A stretch of 64,000 nt of DNA from Anseranas semipalmata (Eukaryota > Chordata > Aves > Anseriformes > Anseranatidae): NCBI GenBank assembly GCA_013399115.1, contig VXAA01003401.1, positions 1-64,000 of the forward strand, written 5' to 3'. Each line of letters starts with the position of its first letter. Position 1 is the stretch's first letter. Shown here piece after piece: positions 56,101-64,000 of this stretch. A model generated the notes under the pieces. The model worked only from the letters and a program-made list of their open reading frames with translations, searched no databases and was not told where the DNA came from. The position numbers and the translations under genes are program-made.

Positions 56101-58885
56101 AGCTCAGCGAGCCCCGGCGTCTCAGCCAAATCCCGCAGGGGTAATTTAATCGCATTCCTGCTCCGTCTGCCTCAGTTCCCCCACTTGGCCGTGTTATGTC
56201 TCTGCGCTTCCTGTTGTGGCATCCTTGGCATTCCCCGCAGCGCTCGCAGCCGCATTGCTTCTCCCCGTACGTCACTGCCCAGCACTCCTGGCCCTGCGCA
56301 CATGCGAGCTATCGGAGACGGGGGGATGCATTCCTGGGATGGATAGGTAAAAACTCGTTCGGATCTATTCAGCCCAGGAGGTCTGGGCGGGGAACGATTC
56401 GTGCATTGGCGTCATATTAGGAGAAGGGAGCCCCGGGGGGACATTTAGATATAGGGCTGATTTTAGGGCATGGACAGGATCTACACCCCAGGAGGGCGAT
56501 TCCCTCCTGGTGAAGTTCGCTGTCAGAAGTTTAGTGAGAGTTTTAGAAAGAGCACAGAACTCACAGGTGCTGAAGGCACATCTTCTAATGAGCAAATTAA
56601 CAGCAGATTCCCAAACCTCATCAGCAAGGTTTCTGCATGCAACCCTAAATGATGGAAAAATCTATTTTAGGAATGTTCAGGGAACTTCTCAGGACGGGTT
56701 TTTTTAATTGTTGTTGTTCTTGTTGTTGCACTGAAATGTAATATTTTGTGCATTGCTGCAAGTACAATGTCTGCTCGGTGCCCAGGGTCCAGACACACGA
56801 GGCTCTGAAAGATGGTGGGTAGGGGTCTTTTAGGGGAGTTGTAAGGGATGAGAACCCCTTTGGAAGCATCCACTCGCAACCAATATCAGCATCTTGTCTC
56901 ACAAGTGGAAATATATTGAACACAAAAGGCTTGATTTTCAAGGTACAACTGATTTGTGCCCTTGTTCATCTAAATATGTGGGTGAACGATGGAGTAATTT
57001 GTGAGTGATTGGGATAAGAAGTGAAAGATGTTGAATATAAGGGCATAGGACAGCGTGCAAAAAATACAGTCAACTGTGATACCACTGCCCATCTTGCTGG
57101 AAAAGTCACATAGGCAAAACACACTTATTATTACTAACTTGCAAACTGGCAAGTGTTTTATCCACTAAAATTTCCAAATATCTTCAGATTTGCCCACAAA
57201 ATCTTAATCGATCGTTGGCTTTTGCTTGTCTGGTTGCCTCTGGTCCTGGGGCCACATCCTGCAAGCTGGGCTGAGTGGGTGGGCAGGCTGGCTCCTCATC
57301 CCATCCCTGTGGTTTCTGCACCCAGAGGTGCTCCCTGGGCTGTCTTCCATCACTGCAAGCATAGCAAACAGGTTTAAAAAGCAGGGGAACAGTCAAATGG
57401 AGTGGATGGAGGAGGCTGGGCTTAAACAAGGGAGGTGATGCTCAGCCCTAGCTACCGTGGATATCACCGGAGATAGCCAGGGTCAGGCACAAGCAGATCA
57501 CCGAAAATACTGGGCAGCAAGAGGGGAGACCGAGTTATTGGTCTCCTCTTCCCAGCCCTCCTGCTCCTGTTTGTACAGGAAATGCCGGACCTAGTTTAGC
57601 CTGCTGGACTTCGGACTCATGTGTGTGCTTTGGGGATAGAGTTCAGAGCCCAAAATCAGAAAGAGGATGAAAAGAAAACAATTTTCCATCACAGCTGAGC
57701 TGCGAGGAGAGTGCTTTTGCCACCCTGCTTGACACCCTGTTGGGGGAAGCACGTGGTGGGTTTCACACCCCAGCTCCCAGTGGAGCAGGACAACCTGCAA
57801 AGAGAGCAATCACTTATTGCTCGTATGGATGAGACCCACCATGGGCACCAGGAGGAGCAGGTCCCAGCTCCTGGCCACGTCACAGAAACCAAATGCAAAT
57901 GTGAAGGTGAGAGGAGAAAACATGATGTGGTCCTCCACTGTGAAGATAGAGAGGCTGGATTTTAGGTGATTCAACTTTCCTGGAGTTTTGGCTGAGTCCC
58001 ACAAAATGATTAAATATTACTGCACTTGGTCAAGCCAGCACTGGGTTTCTTCCTGGCACAATTCGTTCACTCCATAATTTCTAATGGATACCTTTGGGGT
58101 GAGATTTTTCAGATTCATATCTTCCAAAGATGCTTTTTTGTTCTGGGGAGCTTGAGGTCATAGCAATGCCCTTCAGAGGATCCTCTGAATTAGGGAGCCC
58201 TTCTAATGATGGATGTAGTGGAGGGAGGCAACCCTGCATTGAGCAGGGAGCTGAGCTACAGTGTGGATGTAGCTTCGAAATGCAATGGAAATGCTGAGAA
58301 GATTGATATCGATCCCAGAAGATTTCAGGATATGGATCCCTGGGAAAGCCAGGCAAATAACACCTCTGATGGATGTAGGCAAGGAGAAGTCTGTAAGAAC
58401 TGGGTGGACTTTCCTCACCTGGGCTGCAGCACCCACATGTTTCCTCACTGTAAAAAACTCCAGAAGAGAAAACAAAGTTTCCCACATCCATGTTACAGGA
58501 GTAGCACTGGAGCAGTCAGTGCAGAGTTTTGGGGAAGGGAAGTATAGGCATACCTTGGTCTGAGATTTGTTTGGTATTCTCAGTTACTATAGATCTAGCA
58601 AGACTTGTGTAATGGTCAAATCAGCCTTGCCACAGGAGCCTTCAAAAATAATGGGCAGTTCAGTGACGATGCCAGCTTTATGTTAAACATAAACATATAC
58701 TGAGTAACTACGGTATGAACAGAGGCACCAGGACACTGAGAAGGCAATGTCAAGCGCTCATGGATCAGGGACTGGACCTGCAGCTAGCTAAGACCATGCT
58801 GGAGATGTGCAAAAAGCTACCAAGAAGCTAAAGAGGAAAATTAAAATGTATATGACTCATGCTAGGTATTAAAATGAGCGGTTAC
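53110..58885. other. Anonymous sequence without a recognised gene
   Basis: No gene was recognised. Small features: a (GTT)n stretch near 55275-55287, a TTGTTGTTCTTGTTGTTG stretch near 56709, and CTGCCTCAGTTCCCCCACTT near 56169, which resembles a fragment of a MIR core. Open frames are short and overlapping. Confidence 0.45.
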
Positions 58886-58892
58886 ACTTCAC

Positions 58893-59020
58893 TGATAATC
58901 TCTCGGTACCTCATTTCCCCCACTATGAAATTAGGATAAGAGATTGCTCTTATCTTGCAGGTAAACCACACAGGTATACTCATTAAAGGCTGGGTAACAT
59001 TTGTAAAGCACGCAGGCACC
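58893..59020 (+). mobile_element. Possible MIR-like SINE fragment
   Basis: CGGTACCTCATTTCCCCCAC, TATGAAATTAGGATAAGAG, TATCTTGCAGG and ACATTTGTAAAGCACGCAGG follow in the order of the 3' half of MIR-type SINEs (CTCAGTTTCC...TGTAAAATGGGGATAAT...GTAAAGCGCTT). Diverged and partial. Confidence 0.6.
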
Positions 59021-59024
59021 ACAG

Positions 59025-59670
59025 TGAGAGCATCATGGAAACACCCAGAAACTAAAGCCTGAGTTAAGACAACATTTTCTAAGTGGGAGACATCACTCTT
59101 GTGACAATGTTTACTTACAATGACTTTTATCTCTGCCATGCCAGTCAAGTCACTTAATCATCGCGTTTGATGGATGCTGGGGCAGCACGGCCACGATTGC
59201 TCATTGTCAGGCTGATACAAGGGTCATGGGCTTTGCTGGGCTTGGGATCAAAATCCAAAAGGGCCTCTGTCACGTCTGTCAGTAAAAGAATCATAAATTT
59301 ACTAATTTAGCTTTGGTGTGGGGTAGTAGCTGGTGCCACCTTTATCTGTTTCTCCTGAAAAAATAAACCCAGCACCACCATCCCCATCGCAGCGGTGCTG
59401 CAGCACGCTGTTAATCTTCACGATGTGAGACGGAGCCTTTGGGGTGAGCGAGGGAGGGCACAGACCTGTGGGATGAGGCCATGGCTCTGCAACACCTCCT
59501 GTGTCAGACCTGGGGTGGCTTGTGGAAGCAGCCAGGTGATGCTGGTGGACCAGACCCGCTGGAGCCTGCCACAGCTGTTATTTCAATGACAGAAAGAAAG
59601 GAATCGACGTACTGTGGCTCACCCTTAATCCTTTTAAATTTAGTATCCTGTCTCCAGCACTAATTAGCCC
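59025..59670. other. Anonymous sequence without a recognised gene
   Basis: No gene or repeat was recognised in this stretch. Confidence 0.5.
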
Positions 59671-59677
59671 ACATAGT

Positions 59678-59768
59678 TCAAGAAAGGAACACGAAGCATC
59701 CAAGAGGGACGCTCAAGAAAGGAGCAAGAAGCATCCAGGAGGGACACTCAAGAAAGGAGCAAGAAGGA
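59678..59768. repeat. 35-bp minisatellite, about 2.6 copies
   Basis: Units begin at 59678, 59713 and 59748, each with TCAAGAAAGGA. Units 1 and 2 are 35 bp with a few substitutions and the third is partial. Unit sequence is purine-rich (AGAAAGGAGCAAGAAGCATC). It is probably length-variable. Confidence 0.9.
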
Positions 59769-59769
59769 T

Positions 59770-62700
59770 AAGAGGTAAAACAGCTCTGATCCCAGCTGTT
59801 AATGCCCAAATATCTTTCTTTTTTTTTTTTTCCATAAAAATATCCCTTTTCCAACTTCTGCTAACATTCGCCATCACAAAGTTGTTGACACCACTGTTTC
59901 CTCCAGAGGCACTCATTCCTTCGCGAACCCAGCTGTATCCTCGACTCCGGCTCGGTGCCACTATCCCCATCATCACTCTGCTGTTTGCAATTTCAGGGGA
60001 GAGCTCTCGGGCAGCTCCTCGCCCCAGGAACGGCGGCGCTGAACTGCAGGAGTGTGGGGCGACTGCTGAACCGCAGCTGGGAGCTGGACGGGTCGGGGCG
60101 AGGAGGAAGCAGGAGGAGGAGCAGAAGGGATGGGGGCAAGGGGAGGCCAGGGGTGACCAGAGACAGAGGGAGCACCGTGGACTTTATTCTCTGGCTGCCA
60201 GAACATGAACGTTGAAATCTCTGCTTGGATCTGGATTTGTTGACACAAAATCAACCGCCTGGATGTGGGGGGATGGAAGCAATTTACCTGCTACATTCCC
60301 AGTGCTGTCTGTCTCAGGAACATAACTCCACGGAGCAGTTGTATTGTATCTGCCTGTCTCTTATCTAATGTGTAACCTCCTGGACTGAAGACATAATGTA
60401 CTGTCTATCCTTTCGGAGATAAAAATAAAGCATATAAAAACACACACACACACAAACCCAGGCCAAAAATTCCCTTCGGGGAACATACTGTGACTAGATA
60501 AGAAGGTACTAGCTGGCACGTAGTTACCTCTTCTTTTCCTAACTGGGACACCCAGAGAAAGGGTGGAGTTGGGGCTGCTGGGGGGCCACAGGCTGCAGTG
60601 AAGCAGCACAACCCAGACTAGCTCCCAGGGCCACCAAAACCAACCTGCTGCTCAGCTTTTCACTCCTCCCACGTTCTCTTTGTATTTCCAAAGTGATTTA
60701 ATTGACAAGGGAGAATGGCATCCCTTGCAATCAATACTTACAGCACAGGAGCTTATAAACAGTAAGAGCCACACGAGTGCTTCTTATCAACATCTTCTGA
60801 TGGCCCCATGGTTTGGCAGCAAGCAAGGCAGCAGCAATCCCCGGACCATTCTTCTGGACCACTCTGCCTCCCCTGGGAGATGTGCTGCACTACCTATCCA
60901 CCAAGTCTGACAGCTGGGAGGAACTGGGCAACCCAAATTGTCCCCAAAACACCACTGACAACATCAGAAGCAGCTCCTCAACACCCCACACCTTTGCCAT
61001 AATCCCTGTGTAATCCTGTGTGTTTCTACAGTAGCAGCAAAAAAACTCAAATTCCTCCCTCCCTCAACTCTTTTGGCCCTCGAGGACTTTCAGGGAGAAC
61101 AATACTTAGAAATCCAGCAATGCTTGACTATGTTTTTGATTTATCTCGCTTTCGGACATGATGTGACAACCTGGGTTGCAGCTTGTTCTGCCTCGACACT
61201 TCAGTAAGGATCCCGCCAAGGATGCATTTTATAGGTATGTCATGGCTCAGCTGGAAGGAGACTCCAGACAGCCCCAAATGTCACAAGTCGTGGATAGGGC
61301 TCTTTGGAAACATCTTCAGAACTAACCAGGTTAGCCAATGGGTAATGTGTGTGTCCCGAAAGAGGACATCTCATTTCCTCTCAGGTGATGAATGGGCTAA
61401 AGTCCCAAGTTGGAGTAAAAAGCTAAAACCTGTGGAAACCGCAAGTACTTTAGAAGAACTTAGAACTCCTTTTTCACGTAGTCTCTTTTTAGTATTTCTA
61501 TGAAAAAGTTGATTTAAATTTTAAGAAATATGCTAGAATGAAGTAGTAAAACATTTGGTTCTGAAACTGTCAATATTACATATTTGGACATTTTCTGTGT
61601 TGTTGTTGTTTCTTAACAAATAAAACAAAACACTGGAATTTACACTGGCTTTGCCAAAAATGTCAGTTCCATCAAAATGACATTTTGCAGTGGGAAACTG
61701 TTTTATGCTGTTTCTATTCCCCTTTCGCTGACTGCTTGCACTAAACTCTTCAGAAAACAAAAGTGGCCATCTCAGCTATACTGGGAACAAACACACGGTG
61801 TGCATGCATGGGTGTCTGCATGTGCAAAAACACCTCTGGTTTTTGCATTGGGAAAAGGTGCCAAACACGGGGGCGCCTTCACCTGCAACTTGCTCGGGTT
61901 GACACCACTGATGATGGTGGCCCCAGCACTGGTGCCAGCCAGGTCCTGGTGCTGCCCTGCGGTAAAACCACCCAGCCGGTGGGCTCTGTGGCATGGCCAA
62001 ACCCGTGCTCGCCCCGCGTGGTCCCGCAGCTGGCTGTGAGAAAGGACAACATGGGGACAATCATTAACATGGGTCGCACTGCCAACACCAGTCTTCAGAC
62101 CATTGACTCAGTGAAGCGTACTTCCCATGGGAACTCTTAGTCCTGGCTAACTCGAGGCAGGACCAATTACAGCAGGCAGTAAATATACTTAGCATGCTCA
62201 GGAACATACATCTAAAGCTGTTTATACACATTCCTTTGGACCAGCCAGCAACAAAAATGTCCTTACAGCTGTTCCTCCTTCCCTTCTTCCTTCTCTCCCC
62301 GTGCCGCTTCAAAAATAAAACTCGTTGGCCTCACCTAACCCTTGCTGAATTTACTCCTATTCACTCCCAAGTCCATCAGGTCTCTCTTGCATCCCACCAG
62401 CGCCCCAACTTGTGAGCTTCTTGCAGGCTCCCAGCTGCAGCATTTCTTCTGGATCCCCTGAGGCATTAACAATGCAATAGGAGCCAAGGGGAAGAAGGCT
62501 TGCATGCTTCCTTATTGCCGAGGAACTGATACCTGGTACCAACTCAACTTCGTCACCACCAGCCACCTTCGTCATCAGTTTGGGGCTTTGCATACATAGT
62601 GCATTTAATCAGGATGAATGGCATGTTGAAAGCCATTGCCAAGGCAATAATAGCAGTGGGGGACCGTTATCTAACGAGGATGATCTCAGGGGATCGGGCC

Positions 62701-62850
62701 GTGGCCACAGGGACAGTTTGCAGGCAACAGAGAACCTGGATCTCACGTCCCAGACCACTGCCCGACCTGCAGGATTGTTCCTCTTCCCAACTAATACCAC
62801 ACTTGACTTGGTCCATGTCGTGTGATCTGTCACATTAGCTACGTGGTACT
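59770..62850. other. Anonymous sequence without a recognised gene
   Basis: It contains a poly-T run (59818-59832), a GC-richer patch at 60000-60180 with about ten CpGs, and a (CA)7 run (60440-60454). Open frames are unrecognised. Confidence 0.45.
60440..60454. repeat. (CA)n microsatellite
   Basis: Seven CA units, short. Confidence 0.9.
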
Positions 62851-62854
62851 TTTC

Positions 62855-62945
62855 CTGTTTTCCAGATGGGGGACTGAGCCTTTTGTACGTGGACTCAAGC
62901 TGAACGACAGTGGTCACAAAGCAATAACAGGGTTTGATCCTAAAG
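62855..62945 (-). mobile_element. Possible MIR-like SINE fragment
   Basis: Read on the plus strand: TTTTCCAGATGGGGGACTGAG, later AGTGGTCACAAAGCAATAAC and GGGTTTGATCC. These match the reverse complement of the MIR core and downstream segment (ACAGATGGGGAACTGAGG ... GGTCACACAGCAAGT ... GGGATTTGAACCC). Diverged. Confidence 0.5.
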
Positions 62946-62949
62946 CAAA

Positions 62950-64000
62950 ATCTTCCTGCTTGTTCGATGGTGGACCAAGGCTTTGTTTCACCAGAATTGA
63001 GGACTCACACTGTAATTTGGACTCACTCAAAATCAGAAGGATTTTCTCTTCAAAGTCAGGATGAAACCCAAGTATGACTAAATTCTCTGTGAAAAAAATA
63101 AAAATTCTTCATTTCAAATCTGGTCAAGACAGGTTGAACGTCTTTACTTTGTATTTTACATTATCTAATGCTCCACATTTTTAAAAGCTATTTCAGGTTA
63201 TAAAAAGTAGGACTTTTCATCCTAAAAATGTTTCAAGACATCTGGAGTTTTAACAGAACTGCTTTCTCTGAAGGAAAACCTGTTCTCATTGTGCTTCTCC
63301 TACCAGCCCTTTTGGGATTTACTGCATGGCACAGGAGGGGTGCTGGAGTGAAGCACCAACCACCCCAAGGTTCACACTAACCAAACCTAACACATGCATC
63401 CACTTCCCAGTGCCAGTCACGGACACGTGAGACTGGAAGAGGACATAGGAATCTGAAGACATGCTGGTCATCTCTACTTTTGGTACATCCAGTCATCGTT
63501 AGCTGTGTTATGGCCCTGTGGCTCTCTCCTCATCAGTGCAACGGACTGGCTGGGGGGTCTGCTGTGCTGTGCCCTCCCCAGCACTAACAGGGCTAGGATG
63601 GAGTGAGTGAGTCTCTGGAGTCAAGCCACTTCAGAGGTACGGGAGGCCAGAAGAGAGCTAATGGTCAGGTCCTCTAGGACAACGAGGAGCCCTGTGGCCA
63701 ACAAGCCACACATATAGCACATATAGCCAGGGAGCAGCAGGAAAGAGGTGTTTTGTTCCTTGAGGCTTTCACTTCCAGAACCGGGCAGCCAAAATAATCT
63801 GGAAGACTATCATCTCCCAGAGCTGAAAGGTACAGGGAGAGCTTTTGGGTTTCCAAAGCTTTCTCCTGCCGTGGCAGCTGGTCCCGGAGCGGCGCTGTTA
63901 AATGACCGACTGCCATCTGCCAGCCGAGCTGGAGACCAGCTCAGAGGAAGCTACTAGGTGCTGAAGCCGCAGGTCCAAGTTTCTGGAAAGAGCTCTCTGC
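62950..64000. other. Anonymous sequence without a recognised gene
   Basis: AT-leaning sequence from 63.06 to 63.67 kb has no open frame of 60 codons. The final 300 bp are GC-richer without recognised homology. Nothing else can be supported. Confidence 0.5.

Noticed and set aside
1..64000. CRISPR array, operon, phage or bacterial defence system
   Set aside because: No regularly spaced repeats, no bacterial gene density, and avian CR1 elements place the window in a vertebrate genome.

Overview
The window looks like vertebrate, almost certainly avian, nuclear DNA. The diagnostic repeats are CR1 LINEs. One is a degenerate chicken-type CR1 copy at about 14.2-15.4 kb. A short CR1 3' terminus sits at about 50.15 kb with the avian 'GGTTGGGAGGGACCTTAAAG' ending. 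Two much older CR1-type 3' ends lie at 9.1-9.6 kb and 42.9-43.2 kb. There is no Alu, L1 or bacterial-type gene organisation. Four MIR-like amniote SINE relics lie between 49.5 and 63 kb, and interspersed repeats are sparse, as in bird genomes. I cannot name the species or chromosome.

I found no intact protein-coding gene. The open reading frames are short (the longest near 200 codons), overlap on both strands, and mostly follow GC-rich patches or homopolymers, so I treat them as chance. The only recognisable protein homology is a dead CR1 reverse transcriptase. One 86-codon minus-strand frame at 20.8-21.0 kb reads like a protein fragment, but I do not recognise it.

Layout. 1-2.0 kb: AT-rich sequence with long homopolymers, several AATAAA signals, a homopurine block, two G-quadruplex motifs and an embedded CpG-rich island; this could be a 3' UTR or gene-end region of an unidentified gene. 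2.0-5.7 kb: anonymous. 5.7-7.4 kb: possible regulatory block with a perfect CRE, an everted nuclear-receptor repeat, a conserved-looking AT-rich element and a CpG island. 7.4-14.2 kb: mostly anonymous, with an ancient CR1 and a heat-shock-element-like array. 14.2-15.4 kb: CR1. 15.4-31.5 kb: gene-free, with conserved-looking patches, the best at 25.9-26.3 kb. 31.5-32.3 kb: ATT/ATC microsatellite, CpG island, conserved-looking element and a 6-N gap. 37.1-38.7 kb: Z-DNA-prone tract, CpG-rich block and a conserved-looking element with POU and SOX sites. 41.5-41.9 kb: another conserved-looking patch. 49.5-63 kb: relics of MIR-like SINEs and a 35-bp minisatellite.

Taken together this resembles the gene-poor flank of a developmental regulator: many putative non-coding elements and no genes. 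That is inference from base composition and motif content. I could not run alignments, so every 'conserved-looking' call is a hypothesis. I saw no convincing evidence of an undescribed biological system. The items most worth checking are the POU/SOX element at 38.5 kb, the composite block at 31.5-32.1 kb, the gap with duplicated edges at 32.2 kb and the unrecognised minus-strand frame at 20.8 kb.
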